Positions 9,105 through 18,500 of a stretch of DNA of 64,000 bases are shown here, in pieces. The position numbers were made by a program, and so were the translations under genes. The number at the start of each line of letters is the position of its first letter. Position 1 is the stretch's first letter. Source of the DNA: Pirellulales bacterium (GTDB lineage Bacteria > Planctomycetota > Planctomycetia > Pirellulales > JAEUIK01); contig JAIBBY010000001.1 of NCBI GenBank assembly GCA_019694455.1, positions 248,001-312,000 of the forward strand, given 5' to 3'. Under the pieces are notes generated by a model, which saw nothing but the letters and a program-made list of their open reading frames with translations, made no database searches and had not been told where the DNA came from.

Positions 9105-10790
9105 ATGTCGTATCGCTCCTTCAAGCGCGTTCTCGGCGAAACGAGCCTCGAGCGCAAGTGCCGCTTCTTGTTCGGCGCTTGCCTCTTGTTGCTCATCACG
9201 GCCAGCTTTTGGTGGTACGGCGAGCAAACGGAAAAGCTGATCTACAAGCGCAACCGCACCACGGGGCGCGTGCTGGTGGAGGCGATCATGGGCCTCCGTC
9301 ACATGGAGAAGCTGGAAACGCGCGAAGAATTCAAAGAAATGGTGCAGAGCGCAAGCGAGAGCCTGCGCAATCAGGAATACACTTGGAATTCGCTGCGCCC
9401 CGAGGCCAATCGCGCCCCACGCGACGCCATCGAGCGCGCCGTGCTGCAACGGTTCAAGAGCGGCCGCGCCGAGGAGCACGACGATGGCAGCGGCGTGGAG
9501 TGGACCGAGCGACACCTGCCTAAGCACGCGGTGTACGAATACTACCAGGCGGTGCGGGCCCGCGGCGCGGTGTGCGTCAGTTGCCACCAAGGGGTCGACC
9601 GCAATCCCGACTTGGCCGAGAACGATTTGATCGCGGTGATCAAGGTCACCATCCCCGACGCGCCGACGCAGGCCGATCTGAACTACAACAAGGCGGTGCT
9701 GCTCTCAACGGCGATCATCACCGTGTTTCTGGCGATGATCGCGGCCTACATCATTGTGCGCTATGTGATCGTCAAGCCGCTCAAGCACTTGCGCGACGTG
9801 AGCGACGCCATTAGCCACGGCGACATTCAGCAGCGGGCGGAGATTCGCACCGGCGACGAGTTCGAGGAATTGGGCCTGGCGTTCAATCGCATGTTGCGGC
9901 ATTTGGTCGCCGCGCAAGACGACCTGCTCGAAGCGAACACCTCGCTTGACACCAAGGTCGACGAATTGGCCCAGCTCAACATGCGGCTGATGGAAATGAA
10001 TCAGCTCAAGAGCCAATTTCTCACCACCATGAGCCACGAACTGCGCACCCCGCTCAACAGCATTATCGGCTTCAGCGACGTGCTCAGCTCGATCAAGTCG
10101 CTCGACGAAAAGCAGCAGCGCTACGTGCTGAACATTCAAAAGAGCGGCAAGATGCTGCTCGACATGATTAACGACATCCTCGATCTGGCGAAGATCGAGA
10201 GCGGCAAAATGGATGTGCGGCTGGCGGCGTTTCGCATCGAGCACGTGATCGGGGCCCAGTGCGACATGGCCAAGCCGCTCGCGGAAAAGAAGAACATCGA
10301 CCTGGAAACCGTCATCGCGCCGCGGTTGCCAGAGCTATATCAGGATCAGGGCAAGGTGCAGCAGATCCTGAACAACCTGCTCTCCAACGCGATCAAGTTC
10401 ACGCCCGAGGGAGGGCGAATCGTGATCAGCGCGCGGCAGAACGCCAGCGGCGAATTGGAACTGGTCGTCTCCGACACCGGGGTGGGCATCGCCCCCGAGG
10501 ACCAGACGCAGATCTTTGAAAAGTTCCGCCAGGGAGAGACGGTGGTCCCCAGCGGCGACCCATTGACGCGCGAGTACTCGGGCACGGGGCTGGGACTGTC
10601 GATCGTGCGCGAGCTATGCCGGCTGCTGGGTGGCGATGTGACGTTGCAGAGCGAGGTGGGGCGCGGCAGCACGTTCACGGTGCGGCTGCCATTTGTCCTG
10701 GCTCGCAGCCCGCGATTGCAACTGGCGACTCCGAAAGAAGAGCTGGTCCGGGCGTTCGAGTACGAGCGCACGCAGTTGGCGGAGACGTAA
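9105..10790 (+). CDS. Membrane sensor histidine kinase with periplasmic c-type haem domain (DUF3365/Tll0287-like)
   Basis: The 561-residue kinase starts with a membrane helix at about 21-40. A periplasmic region of about 155 residues follows, containing CVSCH at residues 157-161, a canonical covalent c-haem site. The helical surround and position fit the DUF3365/Tll0287-like haem domain. A second helix at about 200-222 leads into a HAMP linker and a coiled-coil. The HisKA domain has MSHELRTPLNSIIGF with His311. The HATPase has NLLSNAIKF, DTGVGIAP and GTGLGLSIVRELC. It most likely senses redox state, oxygen or nitric oxide; the ligand is inferred from the haem only. No response regulator lies next to it. 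The HEAT gene follows 12 bases later. Confidence 0.92.
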   Translation: MSYRSFKRVLGETSLERKCRFLFGACLLLLITASFWWYGEQTEKLIYKRNRTTGRVLVEAIMGLRHMEKLETREEFKEMVQSASESLRNQEYTWNSLRPEANRAPRDAIERAVLQRFKSGRAEEHDDGSGVEWTERHLPKHAVYEYYQAVRARGAVCVSCHQGVDRNPDLAENDLIAVIKVTIPDAPTQADLNYNKAVLLSTAIITVFLAMIAAYIIVRYVIVKPLKHLRDVSDAISHGDIQQRAEIRTGDEFEELGLAFNRMLRHLVAAQDDLLEANTSLDTKVDELAQLNMRLMEMNQLKSQFLTTMSHELRTPLNSIIGFSDVLSSIKSLDEKQQRYVLNIQKSGKMLLDMINDILDLAKIESGKMDVRLAAFRIEHVIGAQCDMAKPLAEKKNIDLETVIAPRLPELYQDQGKVQQILNNLLSNAIKFTPEGGRIVISARQNASGELELVVSDTGVGIAPEDQTQIFEKFRQGETVVPSGDPLTREYSGTGLGLSIVRELCRLLGGDVTLQSEVGRGSTFTVRLPFVLARSPRLQLATPKEELVRAFEYERTQLAET

Positions 10791-10802
10791 GGGAGAGGCG
10801 GC

Positions 10803-11381
10803 ATGTCGCGGCGAACGCTGCTTACGCTGATCCTGGCGGCAATAGTCGGCGGGGTGATTCTCCGGCAATGTGTCGAAACTCGCGGAGACAGGGAGCGAGT
10901 TGCTCAGCGTCTGCAGAAGCTTAGTGCGGAGTTCGAGAACAACCCAACAAACACCGCTCCTCTGGATGAGATTACCGATGTCATTCATGGTCGGTGGTCG
11001 TTTGCCAGAACGTACGCCTGCACCGAGCTTCGTCGTTTGGGCCAGCGCGCGAATGTCGCCGTTCCCGATTTGATTTCTGCGCTGGATTGCGGCGATCGAT
11101 TTGTCGAGCGCGAAGCTGCACGAGCGTTACAGACAGTCGCAATTGGTGATCCGCGCCCGGTGGCTGCGCTCACTCGAAAGCTTGCCGTCGACTCACGCGA
11201 TGCCGCATGGTTTTCGGCAGAGGCGTTGGGCAACATTGGTGCGCCAGCGTTAGTGGCGATCCCTGCTTTGGAAGCAGCAAGTCAATCGCCATGGGAATGC
11301 ATGTCGTACAGCGCCCGAGAAGCCCTAGAAAAACTGAGACGCTTGGAAAAACAATGTGTTCCCGAAACGACTGAACAATGA
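10803..11381 (+). CDS. HEAT-repeat protein with N-terminal membrane anchor
   Basis: The 192-residue protein starts with a hydrophobic segment (residues 4-20) after MSRR, giving a membrane anchor or uncleaved signal. About three HEAT/PBS-lyase-type helical repeats follow (VAVPDLISALDCGD.FVEREAARALQTV; AAWFSAEALGNIG; ALVAIPALEAA). The repeats probably mediate protein contacts; no catalytic motif is visible. AGGCGG precedes ATG 10803, 12 bases after the sensor kinase stop, so the two are probably one transcript. The last bases overlap the next start as ATGA. Codon use is less GC-biased than in neighbouring genes. Confidence 0.75.
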   Translation: MSRRTLLTLILAAIVGGVILRQCVETRGDRERVAQRLQKLSAEFENNPTNTAPLDEITDVIHGRWSFARTYACTELRRLGQRANVAVPDLISALDCGDRFVEREAARALQTVAIGDPRPVAALTRKLAVDSRDAAWFSAEALGNIGAPALVAIPALEAASQSPWECMSYSAREALEKLRRLEKQCVPETTEQ

Positions 11382-11566
11382 AGCGCGGTCAAGTCTCAAT
11401 CACAATCCTGCTGCGGCTATTGTTTTTTGCCAGCGTTGTAATGGCTAGTTGGCGATTCCTGCGATTCCCGTATGCCATCGCGGTCGCAAGCGCCGCGATG
11501 ACTCGCGTCTATGCAATTATTCTCTTGGCTCGCTGGCTGGCGCGGCGGTTCAGCGGAACCATATAA
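11378..11566 (+). CDS. Small membrane protein of unknown function (62 aa)
   Basis: The ATG overlaps the stop of the HEAT gene as ATGA (11378-11381), suggesting translational coupling. The product begins MKRGQ and has two hydrophobic stretches (about residues 8-25 and 31-53) separated by Arg/Phe, ending in a basic tail. I do not recognise it. The coupling is the main support; it could also be chance read-through. Confidence 0.5.
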   Translation: MKRGQVSITILLRLLFFASVVMASWRFLRFPYAIAVASAAMTRVYAIILLARWLARRFSGTI

Positions 11567-11617
11567 CCGCCGTACGAGCGCGGCGACTCGTGAATTCGCC
11601 AGAAATGTCGCCCCCCC

Positions 11618-12691
11618 TTACGCCGCTCGCGCAGGCCGCTCGGCGCACGGGGCAGGGGAGGGGGGCGTCAGCGGACGGTCGAAGCCGAGCGCTTCGCGAA
11701 TCGCGTACGGCTGCTTTTGCTGCGACTCAAAGTAGGTGCGGGCGCCCAGTTCTCCCAGCATTCCGAGCACAATGAACTGCACCCCCGCCAAGCCGCAGAA
11801 GGCGGCCAGCAATAGGAGCGGATTGCCGGTCATGTCGACGCCGCCAGCCAGTTTCATCGCGATGGTGATTAGCCCGGAGCACAGGCCCAGCGCGACCGAC
11901 GACAGCCCAATGCCGCCGAACAGCTTCATCGGACTGGTGAGATACTGAATCATGTACTTGACCGTGATCAGGTCGAGCACCACGCGGAAGGTGCGCGAGA
12001 TGCCGTATTTCGATTGGCCAAAGCGGCGCGGATGATGCCGGGTGACCACCTCCGCGCAGCGAGCGCCGCGCCAGTGCGCCAAGATCGGAATGAAGCGGTG
12101 CATCTCGCCGTAAAGCTGTAGCTCTTGCGCGATTTCGCGACGCATCACCTTGAGCGTGCAGCCCAGATCGTGGACGGGAAAATCGGTCACTCGGGCGATT
12201 AACCGATTGGCCAGCGCTGACGGCAACCGCCGACTCAACAGCTTGTCCTGGCGATCCTTGCGCCAGCCATGCACCAGGTCAAAACCTTCGTCGAGCTTGG
12301 CCAGCATCATTGGGATGTCGCGCGGATCGTTCTGCAAATCGGCGTCGAGCGTCACAATCGCGTCGCCCGTGGCCAGGTGCAGCCCGGCGTTCATGGCGGC
12401 CGTCTGTCCGAAATTGCGGCGGAAGCGCACCACGCGCACCGCCGGATCGCGCGTGGCCAACTCGCGGAGCAGGTCGCTGGTGCCGTCGGTCGAGCCGTCG
12501 TCGACGAGCAGAATCTCGTATGGACGGCCGAGCGGCGCCACAGCGGCCGTGATCGCCGCATGCAGCGCGCGAACATTTTCTTGCTCGTTGTAGATCGGCA
12601 CCACAATCGAAATCGAAGCCAAATCTGGCATGGCGGATTCCTGGCTGCCCGCGGCAAATTCTCGGAGCTTGTCTCTCGCCGCAGGCGTCAT
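11618..12691 (-). CDS. GT2 family glycosyltransferase, GtrB/ArnC/DPM1-like, with C-terminal membrane helices
   Basis: The product has 357 residues. The N-terminal GT-A domain carries VVPIYNEQENV, LLVDDGSTDGT and the metal-binding TLDADLQNDP, as in polyprenyl-phosphate sugar transferases. Two C-terminal hydrophobic segments (about 245-275 and 280-310) are typical of GtrB/ArnC-type enzymes that make undecaprenyl-phosphate sugars at the inner membrane. The ATG overlaps the stop of the upstream ArnT-like gene as ATGA, so they form an operon and probably one pathway; an internal Met at residue 21 is an alternative start. The last residues (LTPPSPAPCAERP) are encoded by the G-rich repeat motif read on the minus strand, so the tail looks like read-through into a repeat. 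Confidence 0.9.
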   Translation of the reverse strand: MTPAARDKLREFAAGSQESAMPDLASISIVVPIYNEQENVRALHAAITAAVAPLGRPYEILLVDDGSTDGTSDLLRELATRDPAVRVVRFRRNFGQTAAMNAGLHLATGDAIVTLDADLQNDPRDIPMMLAKLDEGFDLVHGWRKDRQDKLLSRRLPSALANRLIARVTDFPVHDLGCTLKVMRREIAQELQLYGEMHRFIPILAHWRGARCAEVVTRHHPRRFGQSKYGISRTFRVVLDLITVKYMIQYLTSPMKLFGGIGLSSVALGLCSGLITIAMKLAGGVDMTGNPLLLLAAFCGLAGVQFIVLGMLGELGARTYFESQQKQPYAIREALGFDRPLTPPSPAPCAERPARAA

Positions 12692-14472
12692 TGGGGTCGC
12701 CGCAGGCGGTCATGTGGCTGCGTGGCGACCTCGGCCGGACGACCAATCAACACAACATCTCCCTTGCGCAGGAAGCGGCGCCGGCGGGCAAGAATCGTCA
12801 CGCTCGGCGGCAGGGCGGGTTCGACTTGCGGCAGGACTTTTTCGTGCGTGATCAGATACCCGTCGCGCGGATGCGCGGCGAAGAACTTTTCGACTTCTTC
12901 ACTCGTGTGAAAGCGACCGACCTGTTGTCGGGCGTAGAATGCCAGACTGGGCTCAAAGTAGTCAAACGCGGCAATGCGAGGTCTTTCCGCCGATTGGCGC
13001 TGGGCAAGCGCGATGAGCGTCTCGCTGGTTTGGTGACGACTCGCCCGCGCGGCAACAAAGCCAAACAGCACCGCGCTATTCAGCGCGGCCATGATGACAA
13101 AGGCGGCCAAAGCGTGTTCCCAGCGCTGCTGCTTGAGCCAGCGCAGACAGACCAATCCGCCTACCAGGGGCGCCACGCCGGCCACGGCCAGCAGCCACTC
13201 TCCCGGCAGCAAGAAATAGCTGACGACCGGGAGCGCGATCAGCATGCCGATTCCGACTGCCGCCACCGTGCCAAATGCCAGCGCGGCCTGTGTCCAATGG
13301 CGAGTCGCCGGCGCGATGAGCCAATCGCGCAGCATGGCGCCGGTGGCCAGCGCCAGCGCGGGATAGGCGGGCAGCACGTAATTGGGCAGCTTGGTGCGCG
13401 CGAGAGTGAAGAACACCAGATAGAAGCCAAGCCAGCAGACGATCAGCAGATCGGCCGGACGATTGGCTGCGGACTCACCGAGGCGGGCCTTCCAGCGTGC
13501 AAAGCACGGCAACAAGAACACCGACCACGGGAAGAAGCCAATCGAGATGGCGACGAGATAATAGAACGGTGGCCCGGAGTGACCTTCCATGGCGCCCACG
13601 AAGCGGCCGACGTTGTGTTTGCCGAGAAAGCCCGCCAGCCAGGCGCCATCAGTCGCAATGCCAACCGCGATGTACCAAGGCAACACGATCAGTGAGAGCA
13701 CGGCCAGCGCCGTCCAGGGTCGCATTGCCCAGGCGATCTCGGCGATTCGCCGCCAATGAAAGCAATCGCGACACCAGGCCAGCCAACCGCGCGCGCGAGC
13801 GGCCCATGAGTCACCTGCCGCGACTTGCGCATCTCGCGAGCCGACGACCAGCAGAAACAGGCCCATCACGCAAGATGGCAGCACGATGCCGGCCGGCCCT
13901 TTGGCCAGCGCGGCCAACCCCATGGCGGCATAGATCGCGACAAACCAGCAGAGATTACGCGGCACAAACGCCCGCCAATCGCGTAAGCTGGCGTCGCCGC
14001 GCGATTGATCAAACGCGCTCAGCACAAATATCAATATGCTCAAGGTGCAGAAGAAGACAAACGTCGAATCGGGTGTCGCCGCGCGAGCCACAACATCGAA
14101 GTTGAGACTGGTGGCGATGATCGGCCCGGCCAGGAGTCCGGCCAATGGTCCGTAAAGACGCCGTCCAAGGTGATAGGTGACCAGCGACGTGCCGACCGCC
14201 AAGAGGGCCGAGGGGAGCCGTGCGGCGAACTCGTTCACACCCAACAGATGGTACGACGCCAGCATCAGCCAATAGAGCAAGATCGGCTTGTCGGTGCGCA
14301 GGTCATGGTTGAACGTGGGCACGATCCAGTCGCCGCGATCGAACATTTCCTGTCCGCAGGCGGCGTTCTTGGGCTCGTCCTCGTCAAAGAGTCCGGCGCT
14401 GCCCAGATTGACAAAGGCTAGCACGCCGGCGACGCCCAGAACGATCAATTGATCTCGCACGAGTCGCTGCAT
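12688..14472 (-). CDS. ArnT/PMT-like polyprenyl-phosphate glycosyltransferase (GT83/GT39 type)
   Basis: The polytopic protein has 594 residues from the ATG at 14470-14472; the frame is open up to 14553, but that extension is Arg/His-rich and unlike a membrane protein N-terminus. The first periplasmic loop carries GLFDEDEPKNA, the acidic signature of ArnT and protein mannosyltransferases, followed by NHDLRTDKPILLYWL. About twelve membrane helices follow and then a soluble C-terminal domain. Such enzymes transfer a sugar from undecaprenyl phosphate to lipid A or protein on the periplasmic side. The downstream GtrB/ArnC-like enzyme, overlapping by four bases, would make the lipid-linked donor. 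The sugar and acceptor are unknown. Confidence 0.88.
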   Translation of the reverse strand: MQRLVRDQLIVLGVAGVLAFVNLGSAGLFDEDEPKNAACGQEMFDRGDWIVPTFNHDLRTDKPILLYWLMLASYHLLGVNEFAARLPSALLAVGTSLVTYHLGRRLYGPLAGLLAGPIIATSLNFDVVARAATPDSTFVFFCTLSILIFVLSAFDQSRGDASLRDWRAFVPRNLCWFVAIYAAMGLAALAKGPAGIVLPSCVMGLFLLVVGSRDAQVAAGDSWAARARGWLAWCRDCFHWRRIAEIAWAMRPWTALAVLSLIVLPWYIAVGIATDGAWLAGFLGKHNVGRFVGAMEGHSGPPFYYLVAISIGFFPWSVFLLPCFARWKARLGESAANRPADLLIVCWLGFYLVFFTLARTKLPNYVLPAYPALALATGAMLRDWLIAPATRHWTQAALAFGTVAAVGIGMLIALPVVSYFLLPGEWLLAVAGVAPLVGGLVCLRWLKQQRWEHALAAFVIMAALNSAVLFGFVAARASRHQTSETLIALAQRQSAERPRIAAFDYFEPSLAFYARQQVGRFHTSEEVEKFFAAHPRDGYLITHEKVLPQVEPALPPSVTILARRRRFLRKGDVVLIGRPAEVATQPHDRLRRPQ

Positions 14473-14571
14473 GATGAAAGGTGGCGGCCGACGTCTGGTG
14501 TGATGGCGCGGCCTTAGCTGACGTGCGCCGCGCGGCGCGATACTGTAAAACAAGCCTCACAGGCGGACAAC

Positions 14572-15456
14572 ATGGATTGGCCGCGCTACCTACTTTCTCT
14601 TCCCTTACCGCGGATTGAGGTTGCCACAATCTGGCAACTCGCCAAGAATCGCCGCTTGCCTTGGGGCTACCAGTGCGCGCAAGTAGTGGATGCAGAAGTA
14701 TTGCGAATGCCGAACTGCCATCGAGCTGAACCGCTAGCAAAGAGAGCGCCCAGCGCCAGAGGCGACGCTATTTGGCGCTGGTTAGCCATAACCGCGCTAT
14801 TGATGCTAGCAGCCGGAGCCGCGTTGCCGCTCGATCTGGCGACTGCGCGTTGGTCGCTGCAAGAGCGTTGTCCTGATTTTCTGCGCGAACTGTTCGCGGC
14901 CAGCGAGGCGTTCGGCAACGGGATCGGCGTGGCGATCATCTTGATCGCCGTGTGTCTGTTGGACGCCAAGGGGCGAGCGCGCATGCCCCGCCTGGTTTGC
15001 GCGGTGCTCAGCGGCGCATTGACCGCAGACCTGGTCAAGTTGCTGATTGCCCGCACGCGACCGCGCGACTTCGTCATCTCCGGACAACAGATCGCGGATA
15101 GCTTCACATCGTGGTTGCCGTTTGGCGACACGCAGGCCAGCGGGCAGAGCTTTCCCTCGGCGCATACCGCGACAGGCGTGGCGTTGGCCTTGGCGCTGGC
15201 CTGGGCCTATCCGCGCGGGCGGTGGCTGTTTGTGGCGTTAGGCGTGATGGTTGGTTTGCAGCGGATCGAATCGGGGGCGCATTTCGCCAGCGACGTGGTG
15301 ATGGGCGTCGCGGTGGGGTGGCTAGGCGCCCAAGCCATTCTGATTCCTGGGGCTTGCTGGGGTTTCTTTGATCGGTTGGAAGCAGGTCGCTCGGTTGCGA
15401 CCGATGGCGGACAACTGCCGGCCCAGACGGCCAATCAGGCGCGTCGGGCGGCTTAA
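14572..15456 (+). CDS. PAP2 (type 2 phosphatidic acid phosphatase) family membrane phosphatase
   Basis: The three PAP2 active-site motifs are present: KLLIARTRPRD, SFPSAHT and the RIESGAHFASDV segment with the catalytic His. At least five hydrophobic helices surround them, consistent with a membrane phosphatase acting on lipid phosphates or undecaprenyl pyrophosphate. Such activity would recycle the carrier used by the divergent ArnT/GtrB pair, but this is inference from position. The listed start, ATG 14572, gives 294 residues with a 60-residue N-terminal extension not typical of the family. ATG 14707 would give 249 residues and may be the true start. The C-terminal 35 residues are probably disordered. 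Confidence 0.88.
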   Translation: MDWPRYLLSLPLPRIEVATIWQLAKNRRLPWGYQCAQVVDAEVLRMPNCHRAEPLAKRAPSARGDAIWRWLAITALLMLAAGAALPLDLATARWSLQERCPDFLRELFAASEAFGNGIGVAIILIAVCLLDAKGRARMPRLVCAVLSGALTADLVKLLIARTRPRDFVISGQQIADSFTSWLPFGDTQASGQSFPSAHTATGVALALALAWAYPRGRWLFVALGVMVGLQRIESGAHFASDVVMGVAVGWLGAQAILIPGACWGFFDRLEAGRSVATDGGQLPAQTANQARRAA

Positions 15457-15559
15457 CGGATGCCATCCTCCGCTTTGCGAAGTGACAGCCCCCCCTAATC
15501 GACATGGTAATATGCCAGTCGTGACAGGACCTGGTGACCAGTGACCGGGGGACACGACC

Positions 15560-18500
15560 ATGTTCACGCGTGCTCGTCTGACGGCGATTGTGTGCGGCAT
15601 TGCGCTATTCGGTTCGACGCGGGCAGAGGCGAACGACGTCGCGGAGTTCAACCGACTTGGCCGCGAACTTCGGTCTCAAACCGACGCGCGGCAGTACGCC
15701 CAGGCCGAGGCGAGCGCGCGCCAGATGGTGGCGCTGGCCGAAGGCTCCCTGGCCGATCACCCAGACGCGCTGACGCAGGCCCTGCATGGCCTGGGCTACG
15801 TGCTGGTGCAGGAGCGGAAGCACTCCGAGGCAGTCACTGTATTGCGGCGAGCGGCCCAGTTGCACGAGTCGGCGCCGGACCCCAAGACAGCTAACGCGTA
15901 CTCCGTGGCGCTGCTTCTGGCCGAGGCATATTCAACTCAGAATCAATTCAGCGAAGCAGCGGCCGCTTATGGCCGCGCGGCGAGCATTGCGACCAGCGCC
16001 TTTGGCGCCGAGCACGACACGGTGGTCGACGCGCTTCGATCCCAAGGCATTGAGTCGTCTAACGGCGGGCAAGGCGCGGCGGCCGAAGAGCAGTTCGCCG
16101 CGGCGTTGGCGATGGCCGAGCGACTGCACGGCGCCAGCGCGCTGGAAGTGGCGCGCGTGCTGAACGACTTAGGGCATGCGCGCTACCGACAGCGCCGTAG
16201 TCGCGAAGCGATTGAACCGCTCGAGCGCGCGGTGCGCATTCTGGAAGCGGCCGACGATTCCGAAGCCATTTCACTGGCACGAGCGCTGCGCGATCTGGCG
16301 ATGGCCGAGAGTCTGGTTGGCAAAATGCAGAGCGCCGAAGCGCATTTGACGCGAGCGCTAGCGCTATTCGAAAAACTGAGAGGCCCTGATCATTTGGACG
16401 TCATCGACACGCTCTATTCGATGGGCCGCTTGCTGCACGATCAGGGGCGCTACCGCGAGGCGGCGATCGTGCTTACGAGAGCGCTGAAGTCGGTCGGCCA
16501 GTCGGTCGAGGTCAGCGATCCATTGGCCTCGTACCTGCTTCGCGATTTAGCGCATCAGTATTGGCACGAAGGAAAGTACGCGGAATCCGAGCCGTTGCAT
16601 CGGCAAGCGCTGGCGATGCGCGAGCGATTCCTGGGACCCGACGATCCCGCTGTCGCCGACAGCCTCATGGAAGTCGCCGATCTATTGATCATGCAAAAGC
16701 AGATCGCCGAGGCGCAGCGACTTGCGGAGCGAGCTCTGACGATACTTGAGCGTCACCACGGCGTCGATTCCCCGCGTTTGACCGATGCGCTCATTCAACT
16801 GGCGAAGCTGAAATTGGGCGACCAGCAATACTCGGCTGCGGAACAGTTGCTACAGCGCGCGCTGCGAATACAGGACGCCGCGAGCGACTTTTATGCGATC
16901 AATTCGATCAATATTCACACCATCCTGGGGAGAGTCCTGGAATTGGCCGGGCGATTCGAGGAGGCGGAAAAAAGCTACCAGCAGGCGCTTGCCTTCGCGA
17001 CCGCGCTGCCTGGCGACACGCTCGACCGCAAGAGCGAGGTGCTGCGCGATCTGGCCTTGCTGTATTTCCGCATGGAACGTTGGGGCGACGCCGAGGCGAT
17101 CGTCGACGACGTCGTGACCAACTACAACCGCGAAATCAACTCCCCTGGCGATCGATCGGTTTGTTATGTGCTGAGGGCGCAACTGGCGTGGCGCGCCGGC
17201 CGCAAGAGCGAGGCCATTGAAGATCTGCGCGAGGCACAAGCCCTGGCCGAACTGGCTCGCGCCCAGTTGCCCGGCAACGAGCAGGATCGCGCGGCGGGCT
17301 TCGAGAGGTATCTGAAGCCGTTTCAATTGATGGTCGCCTGGCAGGCCGAGGCGGGCAACCCAAGCGAGGCGTTCACGGCGGCCGAGCGCGGACGCGCCAG
17401 GTCGCTGCTCGACGAGCTCACCTTGGCGGGCGCCGACTTGCAGTTGGGGCGCCCGGCGGCCGAGCGGCAACGGCTGGCCGAGCAAGAACGTGAGTTGAAG
17501 ACCCGTGTCGCCGATCTCGAGCGCCAATTATCGCTCGCCGCCAACGACGCGGAGCGCCGCACGTTATTGGCCGATCTGGAGCAAGCCCGCGGCGACTATT
17601 ACGAATTTTACAACGAGCAGCGCACCAGCAGCCCATTGTTCCGCTCGCACTTGAGCGCCGGATCGGGCCCCCCGCGCTTGCGACAGATTCAACAGCGGGT
17701 CGTGCCTGAGCGGGGCCACATGCTGTTGTATTGCCTTGGCACGGAGAGCGGGCATGTGCTGTCGATTGGGCGCGACTCGGCCACGGTCGAGCCGTTGTCG
17801 ATCGATGATGCCCAGGCTCAAGTGCTTGGCGTGTCCGCGGGGCCACTCACGATCGACCGGATGGAGGAGGCGCTGTTGAGCGATTCGGGCGGGGTGCTAC
17901 GGCAATTGGCCAAGCCCGGCCGCGAGCCGCTGGTCATCGACAAACTCGCCGCGCTCTGGCAGGTGTTGGCGCCGGAGGCGACTCGTCAGGCGATTGCGGC
18001 GGGCGAAATCGAATCGCTGATCGTCGTGCCCGACGCGGCTCTGGCCAGCCTGCCGTTCGAGGCGTTGGTGCTGGAAGCGGGCGCCAACCCCAAGTATCTG
18101 CTCGATACCAGCGCCGCCGTGCGATACGCGCCCAGCGCCACCGTGCTCTTCAACCTGCTCATGGCGCACGAAGAACCGACCTCGGTCGTCGCCCAGCCTG
18201 TGTTGTCGGTCGGCAATCCGAATTATCGCCCGCGCGAAGCGACTTCATCCGCTCGCGAACAGGCGGCCACGGACGTCGCCACGCGAGCCGGCGGTGCGTT
18301 GTCGCAACTGCCGTATTCCGATCTGGAAGTGAACTGGGTGCAAGAGGCGTTTGACGGCAAGCCGAGCCGGACCATGGTGCTGCGTGGCGACTCCGCGACC
18401 GAAGCCCAGGTGCGCTCCCTGATCGCCGGCAAGCGGATTGTCCATTTCGCCTGTCATGGACTGGTCGATCAATCGCTGGGGAACTTCTTTGGGGCGCTGG

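Noticed and set aside
12691-13695. 334-codon open frame antisense to the ArnT-like gene
   Set aside because: It is a GC-bias shadow, low in hydrophobic residues with no motif; the ArnT frame has clear family motifs.
15531-15541. Short palindrome CTGGTGACCAG before the CHAT gene
   Set aside because: Five-base arms with one centre base are expected by chance in GC-rich DNA; there is no promoter nearby to anchor it.
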